A DNA stretch of 64,000 nt from a virus, in the IMG/VR virus record IMGVR_UViG_3300032236_002285, positions 310,001 through 374,000 of that record; one strand, given 5' to 3'. Positions 50,953-59,319 of this stretch are shown piece by piece (within the stretch, counting starts at the first letter, position 1; each line of letters starts with the position of its first letter). The translations under genes were made by a program, and so were the position numbers. A model generated the notes under the pieces. The model was not told where the DNA came from. It saw only the letters and a list, made by a program, of their open reading frames with translations, and did no database searches.

Positions 50953-51396
50953 ATGATAATTAAACGAGACGATGATTTTATGGTTGGCTTATACTGGTTT
51001 TGGGATAAGTATGTTCATTATAAAACTAAAAGTAAGCGAGGTTTGCCAGAAAGATTTGAGTCTCAGTTTAATAAAATGTTAGCAATCTTAGAAGTAAAAT
51101 ATCCACATATGTCAGGCAGATGGAATGGTCAAACCAAAGCAGAGTTTGAAAAGAATTATAAAAGAGTTAAAGACATCGTTGATAAATCAACCGGTGATGA
51201 AGATAAAGCGGTCGCTTTAGCACAAACACAAGCCAACCGAATTACAGATGAATTTAAAGCCATTAATAGAGCAATGGCTGCTAAATCTATGAATCAAGAA
51301 CACATTTTTGAAGTATTCTTTCAAAGAGCTTATGAGTTAGGTTCTGTTAGTAAACAAGAGTATCGTGAATACAAATTAGAAAAGTTAGGTATTTAA
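50953..51396 (+). CDS. Hypothetical helical protein with C-terminal LEKLGI tag
   Basis: 147 residues, three bases after the tRNA, MIIKRDDDFMVGLYWFWDKY...; helical, with a central KNYKRVKDIVDKSTGDEDKA. Ends EYREYKLEKLGI, as do the genes at 1536-2302. Confidence 0.7.
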   Translation: MIIKRDDDFMVGLYWFWDKYVHYKTKSKRGLPERFESQFNKMLAILEVKYPHMSGRWNGQTKAEFEKNYKRVKDIVDKSTGDEDKAVALAQTQANRITDEFKAINRAMAAKSMNQEHIFEVFFQRAYELGSVSKQEYREYKLEKLGI

Positions 51397-51695
51397 TGAT
51401 AGTTAAAACTAAATTTCTTTGTAAGAGTGGTAGTAGAACTGGTTCTGGTATTGCTGGTGATGTTTGGATAGATAAGTTCATAGAAGATAAGTGGTATGAT
51501 GGTGAGTATCAAACTTGGTCATTTGAAGATGGTTACAGAATCAATGGTGGTTGGAGAAGATACTGGGCAATAAATGAGCAAGGTAAAAAAGAAGAAATCT
51601 CAAGAGCTTTGTTTAGAATAATATTTGAAACTGATATTCAACAATTAAGAGATAAAAAAATAGAAGATATAATAAATGAAAACGTTAATAGTTAA
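51396..51695 (+). CDS. Small hypothetical protein with internal tag
   Basis: 99 residues, Gly/Trp-rich. The tag RDKKIEDII is followed by NENVNS, because the 3' end is shared for 20 bases with the start of the next gene. Confidence 0.7.
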   Translation: MIVKTKFLCKSGSRTGSGIAGDVWIDKFIEDKWYDGEYQTWSFEDGYRINGGWRRYWAINEQGKKEEISRALFRIIFETDIQQLRDKKIEDIINENVNS

Positions 51696-52212
51696 TTTTT
51701 ACGGTGGTCCTGGTTCTGGTAAATCTACGGCAGCAGCAAGGAATTTTTCAGAATTAAAAGACCTTGGATATAATGTTGAATTAGCAACAGAGTATGCTAA
51801 AGATTTAACATGGCAGGAATCTTTCAATGTATTAAGAAACCAGATTTACATTTTTGGCAAACAACAACATAGAATTTGGAGATTGGATGGTAAAGTACAA
51901 ATCATCTTAACTGACTCACCTTTATTACTTAGCACGGTCTATGCCGCTGACGAAACAACCGAACTATTCAAATCAATGGTAATTGAAGAATATCGTAAAA
52001 GACCTACAATTAATATCTTCTTAAATAGAACTAAGCCATATAATCCAGCAGGTAGAAGCCAATCAGAAGAAGCCGCAATTGAATTGGATAAAAAAATCAG
52101 AGAGAAAGTTCTTGAGATTGATAAGTTTCACTTAACCGTGAATGGGGAAAAAGAATCAACACAAACAATAACTGAATTCATTATAAACGAATATAATAAA
52201 TTAAACAAATAA
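51676..52212 (+). CDS. P-loop ATPase/kinase-like protein
   Basis: 178 residues. Walker A GGPGSGKSTAA (residues 10-20); ILTDSPLLLS as the second acidic motif; RTKPYNPAGRSQSEEAA resembles a lid. Looks like a nucleoside- or NMN-kinase-like AAA family protein; substrate unknown. No tag at its end. Confidence 0.8.
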   Translation: MKTLIVNFYGGPGSGKSTAAARNFSELKDLGYNVELATEYAKDLTWQESFNVLRNQIYIFGKQQHRIWRLDGKVQIILTDSPLLLSTVYAADETTELFKSMVIEEYRKRPTINIFLNRTKPYNPAGRSQSEEAAIELDKKIREKVLEIDKFHLTVNGEKESTQTITEFIINEYNKLNK

Positions 52213-52213
52213 T

Positions 52214-52615
52214 ATGTACGATTACGAAAATACACAGCCTAAGAATATCAATGTTTCAAAAGATTTTGTTGATATTTATACAAATTTCAACGTGGTTACT
52301 CAAGTTGAGAAGATGAAAAAATTATCTAAGAAAGAATTGTATTTATTACTAACCGTTTGCTTAGACAAGTTTTCAGATGAGGACCCAGTTGTTAAATACA
52401 ATTTACTTCCTTTCAAAGATGAATGTATGGCTATCTTTGATATTCAAGATGATAAAGAAACAACTGATGTTGATCTTATTAGTCTTATAGAAGAGTCTGG
52501 TGATAAGTATATTGAAACTGATAATATTGTTTATAATGAAGATCAGAAGCTTCCTGAACCTTTAACAAAAGAGCAAGTTCGTGATGCTAAAATAAATATC
52601 ATCAACGAAGACTAA
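52214..52615 (+). CDS. Hypothetical acidic protein
   Basis: 133 residues, very acidic, helical. Ends KEQVRDAKINIINED, a degraded tag. Confidence 0.65.
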   Translation: MYDYENTQPKNINVSKDFVDIYTNFNVVTQVEKMKKLSKKELYLLLTVCLDKFSDEDPVVKYNLLPFKDECMAIFDIQDDKETTDVDLISLIEESGDKYIETDNIVYNEDQKLPEPLTKEQVRDAKINIINED

Positions 52616-52632
52616 TTTTAAAATATTTTTAC

Positions 52633-52640
52633 TATATTTG
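52633..52640 (+). promoter_or_regulatory. Host-type promoter -7 box
   Basis: TATATTTG 14 bases before ATG 52655. Confidence 0.6.
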
Positions 52641-52654
52641 TAATCTAAATAAAT

Positions 52655-54400
52655 ATGATGGATCAAGAAATAATCAATGAACAAGAGGTAAAACAACCAG
52701 TGATTGGTGAGTTCAAACCGAAGCGTGCTTTTCTAAACTTTGTATCGGCTGTAAACGGAGCAAGAGTTCGTTTCATCCGTGATGTCGCATTTGTGAAAGG
52801 TGAGAAGCTTTCCGGTACCTTAGAAGGTATCGTTTTCAAAATCACTATCTGTGATGAAGGTACAATTAACTTTGAAGAAGTTGATACAAATGTAACTGAT
52901 GCGGCTCAACGTCAAAGACTTATTGATGATATTGATACAACTGATGTAACTGGCTATGCTCAAAAGTATGTAGTTGCTGGTATTCAGTTCGCTGATGTTA
53001 ATGGTGACATCTGTTATCTTGAAGTTGAAGAAAAGAAACCAATTGATAAGTTGAAATCATTATTTGATGAAGAAGAAAAACCTTCTTTGTCTAATAAGGG
53101 TATGAGTTTTCTTGATGATTTGTTAAGTGGTTCTGACGAAGTTGAACCATTGGTACTTTCTGAACAAGATGCTGAAATTTTTGTAGAAGCAATTGAAAAT
53201 CCAGCAGAGCCAAATGAGAATTTGAAGAGTGCGGCTACTTCATATATGGAAGAACAATTCCGTAAGATGAATGAAGATAAAGTAAACGAATTAAAAAATC
53301 GTGTTGAAGACTCTGAAAAAGAAGTAGTTAAGTTAAAAAGAGAAATTTCAATCTCTGAAAGTAAGTTAAAAAAACAAACAGAAGATTTGAAAGTTCTTAA
53401 CTCACGTCTTGAGAGTTTAACACCAGGTGATGAACCAAATGGTTATGTTTTCTATGTTTCAGAAGAACAAAAAAATGATGTTGGTTTAGACGAATCAACC
53501 AAACACGTTGCTGATAAAATTGCTGACCTTTTAGGTCTTAAAAAAGAAGTTCTTTTTGAACAATTGACTGGTGGTTTTTACCGTATTAAGATTGCTAAGA
53601 AAGATGATATTACTAATCAAGATTTCAAATTAGAAAAAGAAATCTATGATAAGATTGCTACTATTGATGTAACAGGTAAAATGACCGTTGTTGATGGTGA
53701 ATTTGAATATCGTGGTGATATGACTTGGCATCAATTAGTTGGTAAGATGTTGCGTAAAGGTTTTGAACAAGATCCAGAATTTGACAAGTTATGTCAATCT
53801 AATTCTTATGAATCTCATGAAGAAGAAAAAACAGGTTCCTTAACAGAATCAATTCAAGAAGTTAATAAAGATATGTTGGAAAAGATTGAAGAGTTGAAAA
53901 AAGAAACAAAAAATACTTCACTTGAAATCAAGTCACAAACCGTAAGAACCTACAATGAGGAAACTACATTAGTAGTTATGGGTACAATTGACCACAATGA
54001 GAATCGTGATGTTGAGATTACTGATGATTACACCTCATTTGGAGTTTATGTTGGTGATAAAAGAATAAAAGGTTATTATGAATCTGATGGGTTTATCTCA
54101 ATTATGACTCTACCAGAATTCAAAAAGTGGCAAGCTAATTTTCCAGATGCTATGACTGATGGTGGTGCGGTGGATTCATTCTTATTACCTAACTTCAAGG
54201 GAACTATTGGTGTAACTGCTATGGTTGATGATGAATTCACTTCTGATTTTGATTTGGGTGATTATATTCAACATCAATTAGAAGATGCTGATGTGTTTTT
54301 AACACTTCCAGAAGGAACTGAGATTATGAAGATGGACGACTACCACAAAGTTCCAGTAGCCGCAATGAGAGATATTAAAATTGATAAAATTATTAAGTAA
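52655..54400 (+). CDS. Large coiled-coil protein with C-terminal tag
   Basis: 581 residues, acidic. N-terminal beta domain (1-130), linker, coiled coil (about 185-260: KVNELKNRVEDSEKEVVKLKREIS), a globular domain, a second coiled coil (about 400-430) and a C-terminal domain ending AMRDIKIDKIIK, a full tag. Unrecognised. Codon use and base content match its neighbours. Confidence 0.8.
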   Translation: MMDQEIINEQEVKQPVIGEFKPKRAFLNFVSAVNGARVRFIRDVAFVKGEKLSGTLEGIVFKITICDEGTINFEEVDTNVTDAAQRQRLIDDIDTTDVTGYAQKYVVAGIQFADVNGDICYLEVEEKKPIDKLKSLFDEEEKPSLSNKGMSFLDDLLSGSDEVEPLVLSEQDAEIFVEAIENPAEPNENLKSAATSYMEEQFRKMNEDKVNELKNRVEDSEKEVVKLKREISISESKLKKQTEDLKVLNSRLESLTPGDEPNGYVFYVSEEQKNDVGLDESTKHVADKIADLLGLKKEVLFEQLTGGFYRIKIAKKDDITNQDFKLEKEIYDKIATIDVTGKMTVVDGEFEYRGDMTWHQLVGKMLRKGFEQDPEFDKLCQSNSYESHEEEKTGSLTESIQEVNKDMLEKIEELKKETKNTSLEIKSQTVRTYNEETTLVVMGTIDHNENRDVEITDDYTSFGVYVGDKRIKGYYESDGFISIMTLPEFKKWQANFPDAMTDGGAVDSFLLPNFKGTIGVTAMVDDEFTSDFDLGDYIQHQLEDADVFLTLPEGTEIMKMDDYHKVPVAAMRDIKIDKIIK

Positions 54401-54882
54401 TGACTAGTATTAAGAAATTGAAGTATAAGTATTTCCGCCTTATTATAAAATGGCGTAGATGGAGAACATCTATTAATGATAAGATGGTTGCTGAAAGGTC
54501 AAAACTTACAGCATATGAAGAGAAAGCTCTTAGGCTTTGGAAGATACTCTTAAAAGATGAAGATACTAAAATGTCTTATAATACTTTTGGTGTTCGTCAA
54601 ATTGAGAAGAAGAATATCTTTATGAAGCTTCAACCAGGTGGAAACAATGATTGTATAATGACATTGATAGATATTACCACAGAACGCAGAAGTTTATATG
54701 AGATACATATTCCTCAAAGTCATGCTGATGTGATAATTGACTATTTTGATTATGAGTTAGAGAAGAGGATGAAAAAGGCTGAGATAAATAAGCGCATCAT
54801 TATTGAAACTGATATTGATAACCTTCTAGAACAAGAAGAAAAAATGGTATTAGAAAAAATTGCCAAAAAAATAAATACATAA
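54400..54882 (+). CDS. Hypothetical basic helical protein
   Basis: 160 residues, basic N-terminus (KKLKYKYFRLIIKWRRWRTS), ends EEKMVLEKIAKKINT. Starts on the stop of the previous gene (TAATG). Confidence 0.65.
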   Translation: MTSIKKLKYKYFRLIIKWRRWRTSINDKMVAERSKLTAYEEKALRLWKILLKDEDTKMSYNTFGVRQIEKKNIFMKLQPGGNNDCIMTLIDITTERRSLYEIHIPQSHADVIIDYFDYELEKRMKKAEINKRIIIETDIDNLLEQEEKMVLEKIAKKINT

Positions 54883-54908
54883 TATTTGTGAGATTAGAAA
54901 TAATTTCA

Positions 54909-54916
54909 TATCTTTG
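54909..54916 (+). promoter_or_regulatory. Host-type promoter -7 box
   Basis: TATCTTTG 18 bases before ATG 54935. Confidence 0.6.
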
Positions 54917-54934
54917 TAAAAAGAACATATAAAA

Positions 54935-56518
54935 ATGATATTAAAGAACATACACGAAAAGCTATTATCAGGTATCCAAACAATGTTAATTGATACCAAG
55001 ATTAACTTGCCTTACTACGGTGAGTTTAACCTTCATATCAACTTTGTTGAGCAAGACTCTGTTGGTACTTGTGGTGTTAACGTAACATCAAAAGGAATGA
55101 ACTTCTTCTATTCACCTAAATTTTTAGAAGATATGTCTCAAAAAGAAGTGAACTTTATCACTCTCCACGAGGACTTCCACTTGCTTTTCAATCACCCTAA
55201 GCGTACCGTAACTGGTCAATATGACCACAAACTTTCTAATATCGCTCAAGACATGATTATCAATCACGTTATTTGGGAAGATATTCCACACGCTTTCGTT
55301 GAAATTCCTAAGAGCAAAGATGGTAAAAACATGGCTTTGTTCGTTCCAAAAGAATATACTGGTAAACTTATCTTTGAAGAGTTATATGAGTGGTTGAAAG
55401 AAGAAAAAGAAAAGTGGCAGAAAGAACAAAAGAAAAACCAACAATGTAAATCTTGTAACGGTACTGGTAAGAAAGATCAAGGTCAAGGTCAAAAACAAGA
55501 CCAAAAAGGTCAAGGTCAACAACAACCAGGTGATGGTCAAGGTGAAGGTGAGAAACAAGAAGGTCAAGGCAAAGGTCAACAACCAGGTGATGGTCAAGGT
55601 GAAGGTCAAGACTCTCAAGACCAAGGTGGACAAGGTGAAGGTCAGGGTCAAGGACAACAAGGTCAAGGACAAGGTGGTGGTCATTCTCATGGAGAAGGTG
55701 AACCTTGCCCAGATTGTGGTGGAACTGGTAACGAAGGTGGTAAAGACTCAAGTGGTAAACCTTCTTACGGTCCTTATGGTAAGAACCCATCTAAAGATGG
55801 TGAATCATTAGACACTTGGTCTAAAGAGCAAATCTTCCAAGATATGGAAAATGGCACTGGTGAGTATTTAGACAAACACATTGGTGATGATGTTCCAGAA
55901 GAAATGCGTGATGCTATGGTTAAAGATGTGATGGAACGTTTAGCTGCTCGTGGTTTATCTGCTGGTAATGTTGAACAAACATTAAACAAACTTCGTAAGA
56001 AGCGTAAAGATTATCTTCGTGAAATCAAACGCGCTGTATCAAATATGATTTTCGGTACCGTGAAACAAAAAACAATTGTTAAACCTAACCGTCGTCAAAT
56101 CGCTGGCTTGAAAGGTAACCGTAAAGTAAAAACCAAAATCAATTGTATCTTAGATACATCTGGTTCAATGGGTGGTACTTTTGAAAGAGTTCTTTCTTAT
56201 GTATATCGTAATGATATTGAAATCAATTTGATTGAAGCTGATACCGAAGTTAAGTGGATTGAAAACATCAAGAACAAACGTAAATTGGAAACAATGAAGA
56301 TTAAAGGTCTTGGTGGTACTATCTTACAACCTGCTATTGACTTAGTAGCTGACCAATTCAATGAATTTAACACCGTAGTCCTAACAGACGGTTATTGCGA
56401 CTCACTCGATTTGTCAAAAATCAAAGGTCGTGTTCTTCTTATCTCGATTGGTGTAAAAGTGCCAATCTCAAGAAGCAACGGTAAAATTAAACATATCGTT
56501 GTTGAGAAAGAAAACTAA
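54935..56518 (+). CDS. Putative metallopeptidase plus VWA-like protein with DnaJ-type zinc knuckles
   Basis: 527 residues. N-terminal domain with HExxH as LHEDFHLLFNH (H78, E79, H82), the zinc site of a putative metallopeptidase. A Gln/Gly-rich low-complexity linker (about 179-255) is bracketed by two DnaJ-like knuckles, CKSCNGTG (171-178) and CPDCGGTG (near 258-265). C-terminal VWA-like domain with MIDAS motif DTSGSMGG near 405. This pairing usually works with a MoxR-type AAA ATPase, which is not in the window. Role in the phage unknown; the zinc-knuckle linker is odd. Confidence 0.85.
   Translation: MILKNIHEKLLSGIQTMLIDTKINLPYYGEFNLHINFVEQDSVGTCGVNVTSKGMNFFYSPKFLEDMSQKEVNFITLHEDFHLLFNHPKRTVTGQYDHKLSNIAQDMIINHVIWEDIPHAFVEIPKSKDGKNMALFVPKEYTGKLIFEELYEWLKEEKEKWQKEQKKNQQCKSCNGTGKKDQGQGQKQDQKGQGQQQPGDGQGEGEKQEGQGKGQQPGDGQGEGQDSQDQGGQGEGQGQGQQGQGQGGGHSHGEGEPCPDCGGTGNEGGKDSSGKPSYGPYGKNPSKDGESLDTWSKEQIFQDMENGTGEYLDKHIGDDVPEEMRDAMVKDVMERLAARGLSAGNVEQTLNKLRKKRKDYLREIKRAVSNMIFGTVKQKTIVKPNRRQIAGLKGNRKVKTKINCILDTSGSMGGTFERVLSYVYRNDIEINLIEADTEVKWIENIKNKRKLETMKIKGLGGTILQPAIDLVADQFNEFNTVVLTDGYCDSLDLSKIKGRVLLISIGVKVPISRSNGKIKHIVVEKEN
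55485..55690 (+). repeat. Low-complexity GGTCAA repeat coding a Gln/Gly linker
   Basis: Imperfect six-base repeats (GGTCAA/GGTGAA). A 27-base unit occurs twice exactly, at 55523-55549 and 55580-55606. Length change in steps of three would keep the frame. Confidence 0.85.
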
Positions 56519-56520
56519 TA

Positions 56521-56545
56521 AAAAGTCCCTTTTGGGACTTTTTTG
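56521..56545 (+). terminator. Terminator
   Basis: AAAAGTCCC/GGGACTTTT with a TTTT loop and T run. Confidence 0.85.
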
Positions 56546-56561
56546 TTTTAAATACTTTCCT

Positions 56562-56569
56562 TATCTTTG
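56562..56569 (+). promoter_or_regulatory. Host-type promoter -7 box, leaderless class
   Basis: TATCTTTG, TTAA, ATG at 56574, the start of a 14-residue mini-gene. Confidence 0.65.
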
Positions 56570-56573
56570 TTAA

Positions 56574-56618
56574 ATGTCGGAAGTATTCCGAGATATAAAG
56601 TTAGAATCAATAGTATGA
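56574..56618 (+). CDS. 14-residue leader mini-gene consisting of the tag
   Basis: MSEVFRDIKLESIV, placed like every other leaderless gene (box-N4-ATG) and ending on the HAD start (ATGA). RDIKLESIV is almost the same as RDIKIDKIIK, the end of the 52655-54400 protein. It is either a remnant, a coupling leader, or a free copy of the tag peptide. Confidence 0.45.
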   Translation: MSEVFRDIKLESIV

Positions 56619-57181
56619 AAGTAATATTTTTAGATAATGATGGTGTAGTTTGCCTTTCCTCTGAGTGGGGTGGTCGCAAAAACAAAAAGCTAAAGTACTT
56701 GAAAGAATTTCCAGGTACTGCTGAAGAATCTATGCCTGCTTGGATAAAAATGGATAACTTTAATGACAAAGCTGTTAAGGTTCTTAATTCAATCTTAGAA
56801 CAAACTGATGCTGAGATCGTTGTTAGTTCTGATTGGAAGTTATATTGTACTTTAGAAGAACTTCAAGAAATGTTCTTAAAATATGATGTTATTAAAGCAC
56901 CAATTGATGTAACTCCAAACAAGGAACTTGCTATGCCTAAACAATGGTATGATAAAGGAGAATTAGCCGAATTTAGAGTAGGTGAAATTAATATGTGGTT
57001 AAAAGAACACCCAGAAGTAACTCAGTGGGTTGCTGTTGATGATTTGCCTTTAGGTGAATTATATGGACCAATCTCTGGTAACTTTCTTGGTGGCTTAAAG
57101 AACTTTGTCTTAACACCAAAGAGTTCTGAGGGTATTAAACAAAGTGGTATTAAAGAAAAAATATTAAAATTTTTATTGTGA
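56615..57181 (+). CDS. HAD-superfamily protein
   Basis: 188 residues from ATG 56615 (MKVIFLDNDGVVCLS); the motif I aspartates are in FLDNDGVV, motif II is VVSSDWK, and VAVDDLPL is the late acidic motif. Phosphatase-like, similar to HAD proteins linked with nucleic-acid repair in phages. Ends GIKEKILKFLL, a weak tag. Translated after the mini-gene. Confidence 0.8.
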   Translation: MKVIFLDNDGVVCLSSEWGGRKNKKLKYLKEFPGTAEESMPAWIKMDNFNDKAVKVLNSILEQTDAEIVVSSDWKLYCTLEELQEMFLKYDVIKAPIDVTPNKELAMPKQWYDKGELAEFRVGEINMWLKEHPEVTQWVAVDDLPLGELYGPISGNFLGGLKNFVLTPKSSEGIKQSGIKEKILKFLL

Positions 57182-57645
57182 TATATCGTTTAGATTTTAC
57201 CAATCTTTATGAGTGGAATAATTGTAATTCTGCTAACTCTAAGTTACTTGAAATGGTTCATAACTTAGTGCCGGATTCTTTATTACTATATCGATATAGG
57301 GTTAGGAAATCTATTGTTAATAAATATGGCGTTAATGATCCTGAGAAAATTAACTTTGATTTGATTAATCATAGATCAATTATTGTTTACCATTTAGATA
57401 TCTATAGAGAGAAACCTACTTTGATAAATGATTTAATTAAATTCTGCTTAAAAACAGATAGAGATTTGTTTATACCAACTCAACAAAATATATACTATGG
57501 TTCTGACGATAACTACAAAAAGAAACATGAATATAAACGTGATATAGCACTTGAGTTAGATGCTTATGATTATCAATACTATGATATGAATTTGGATAGC
57601 TCTTTAGTACAATTAAAAAGGGAGTTAGTTCTTAACTCCCTTTAA
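57178..57645 (+). CDS. Hypothetical protein, GTG start
   Basis: 155 residues, from GTG overlapping the previous stop (GTGA). Tyr/Asn/Asp-rich, unrecognised. Ends LKRELVLNSL; its last codons form a terminator stem. Confidence 0.65.
   Translation: MIYRLDFTNLYEWNNCNSANSKLLEMVHNLVPDSLLLYRYRVRKSIVNKYGVNDPEKINFDLINHRSIIVYHLDIYREKPTLINDLIKFCLKTDRDLFIPTQQNIYYGSDDNYKKKHEYKRDIALELDAYDYQYYDMNLDSSLVQLKRELVLNSL
57617..57645. terminator. Bidirectional terminator
   Basis: AAGGGAGTTA/TAACTCCCTT with GTTCT loop, between convergent genes and partly coding. Confidence 0.75.
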
Positions 57646-57649
57646 TTTA

Positions 57650-57997
57650 TTATTTTTTAATATTACCATATCTTTCTAATGGCTCACCAAAATTAATATC
57701 TGTTATACGACTTGGAAAATTCATATTTTTAATCTTTTCAAGTTCATAACCCAGTGACATCTTTGACATCTTTGAAATATCCATACCATTGAATTTAATA
57801 TTATCTAGAAATTGCTCAGCCATCTGTTCTCTAATATCAGCTTTGTGTATTCTACTGGCAACCTCTTCTATATTATTTAGGTCTGTTGTAGATACACAAT
57901 CAGTTACTTCTATTTTACCACTCTCTGGGTTATATACATGTTTCTTGTAAGTTACTGTTTTACTTGAACTCTCATTAAACTTATTTAAGTGCTTCAT
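57650..57997 (-). CDS. Hypothetical protein with capsid-targeting-like N-terminus
   Basis: 115 residues, MKHLNKFNESSSKTV, possible cut after FNE. Helical C-terminal half. Second gene after 58007-59056 on the same strand. Confidence 0.7.
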   Translation of the reverse strand: MKHLNKFNESSSKTVTYKKHVYNPESGKIEVTDCVSTTDLNNIEEVASRIHKADIREQMAEQFLDNIKFNGMDISKMSKMSLGYELEKIKNMNFPSRITDINFGEPLERYGNIKK

Positions 57998-58006
57998 TAT
58001 TACTTA

Positions 58007-59056
58007 TTAATTTTTATTTATAATTGATTCGTTTTGATAGTTGTGATTTAAAGTAATTCTTAAAAAAGTTCTTCTTTTACCTTTACTGATTAACAATGTT
58101 TCGTGAGGTGTATTACTTGACATAAAGTATAATTGATTCTTTTCAAAAATAACTTTTCTATCGTCAGTTAATTGTTCTTCCATTTTTTCAAATGAACCTT
58201 CTGACATAATTTCACCGTGAAAATCACCTGTCCAAGCTTGACATCCAACTTCAGTTGATACTGTTAAAATACCACCTTTTGAAGATGAAACATATTCAGA
58301 AACAGGGATAGTAATATCATAAGGTAAAACCCAGTCCATTTTGACGTGAGAGTTATCTGGTTGTGCTTCAAATTGTGACTCTCTAACTAAAGAGTAAACA
58401 TCATTATCACCTTTTACTAAAGAGTATTTAGGATAAGAAACTGATTCGTAAGAAGCACCACCCCAACTTGGTCTTGGTTCAGCACCACCCCAAGATGATT
58501 TGATATCTTCAACATTTTCTGAATCATAAGTAGCTCCACCCCAAGATGGCCTTGGTTCAGCACCACCCCAAGAAGATTTTGATGGTTCTTGATAAGAAGC
58601 ACCACCCCAAGATGAAGAATTATCATCATAACTAGCACCACCCCAAGAAGCTTTCTCTGTAATAGCTGATGAGAAATAAGGATCAACACAGAAGTTACCA
58701 TCAATATGAACACCTTCTCTTCTCAAGAACTCATCAGTTGTAAAGAATTTAGTATCTATTGTAACATAGTGAGTGTTAGCACCTTCTTGTAAAGGAATAT
58801 ATTTTAGAACTTCATTGAAAGATTCTTCCCATTGTTTGAACCCTTCTGGTAAAGAAACCCAAGAACCATTGTTTTCAAATGGCATAACACTTAATTTGAA
58901 ATCACCGGTATTTGGGTCTGGTAGAATAACCTCACCTAAGTTTTTAACACTTGTTCTGTGATAGTTAACATTCTCAATAAGCATTTTTTTAGATTTACTT
59001 TCAGGTTTTGATAGTAAACTTTCTTTGAATTTTAATAAGTTTTTTAGATACTTCAT
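58007..59056 (-). CDS. 2OG-Fe(II) oxygenase-like protein with SWGGA repeats and capsid-targeting-like N-terminus
   Basis: 349 residues. MKYLKNLLKFKESLLSK fits the capsid-targeting pattern (cut after FKE). H117-x-D119 (REGVHIDGNF), H318 (NTPHETLL) and R329/R333 have the order of the iron and oxoglutarate ligands of a double-stranded beta-helix oxygenase. Between HxD and the distal His sit six SWGGA repeats (residues 137-201), two of them in an exact SSWGGAEPRPSWGGA block. Substrate unknown; the repeats may bind another virion protein. An enzyme is likely but unproven. Confidence 0.7.
   Translation of the reverse strand: MKYLKNLLKFKESLLSKPESKSKKMLIENVNYHRTSVKNLGEVILPDPNTGDFKLSVMPFENNGSWVSLPEGFKQWEESFNEVLKYIPLQEGANTHYVTIDTKFFTTDEFLRREGVHIDGNFCVDPYFSSAITEKASWGGASYDDNSSSWGGASYQEPSKSSWGGAEPRPSWGGATYDSENVEDIKSSWGGAEPRPSWGGASYESVSYPKYSLVKGDNDVYSLVRESQFEAQPDNSHVKMDWVLPYDITIPVSEYVSSSKGGILTVSTEVGCQAWTGDFHGEIMSEGSFEKMEEQLTDDRKVIFEKNQLYFMSSNTPHETLLISKGKRRTFLRITLNHNYQNESIINKN
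58454..58648 (-). repeat. SWGGA-coding repeat array
   Basis: Six copies of a 15-base unit coding Ser-Trp-Gly-Gly-Ala, spaced 9-17 residues apart. On the plus strand the unit reads as AGCACCACCCCAAGA. Confidence 0.9.
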
Positions 59057-59059
59057 AAA

Positions 59060-59314
59060 TTACATTTCTATTTTTTCAACGTCATTTAAATCGACATTGT
59101 ATTCTTTTCCGTTAATCTCAACGGTGATTAAACCATCTTGATCAATATCAACTGGAGTCATACCTTCTTCAGGTTTATTTTCAGGAAAATCATGAACAAT
59201 TGTAGCATAAATAAGACCTCTATTTTTTATACAGTTTATAATATCCTCTTGTGTTATAAGAGTTCCTTCTTCATTGTTCTTCTTAAAATCCTCAAAAAGT
59301 TTCATCCATTTCAT
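59060..59314 (-). CDS. Small hypothetical protein with capsid-targeting-like N-terminus
   Basis: 84 residues from ATG 59314 (MKWMKLFEDFKKNNEEG), chosen because the TTAATATATA box ends five bases before it; a longer frame up to 59359 would run through the promoter. Acidic; unrecognised. First gene of the leftward operon to 57650. Confidence 0.7.
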   Translation of the reverse strand: MKWMKLFEDFKKNNEEGTLITQEDIINCIKNRGLIYATIVHDFPENKPEEGMTPVDIDQDGLITVEINGKEYNVDLNDVEKIEM

Positions 59315-59319
59315 GAGTT

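Noticed and set aside
55368-55811. Long frames on both strands across the Gln/Gly repeat
   Set aside because: They are by-products of the six-base repeat in the VWA gene, with Leu/His-only or Val/Lys-only composition and no start context.
58454-58648. CRISPR-like array
   Set aside because: The evenly spaced repeats are codons for SWGGA in an open frame, and the spacers are coding and partly identical.
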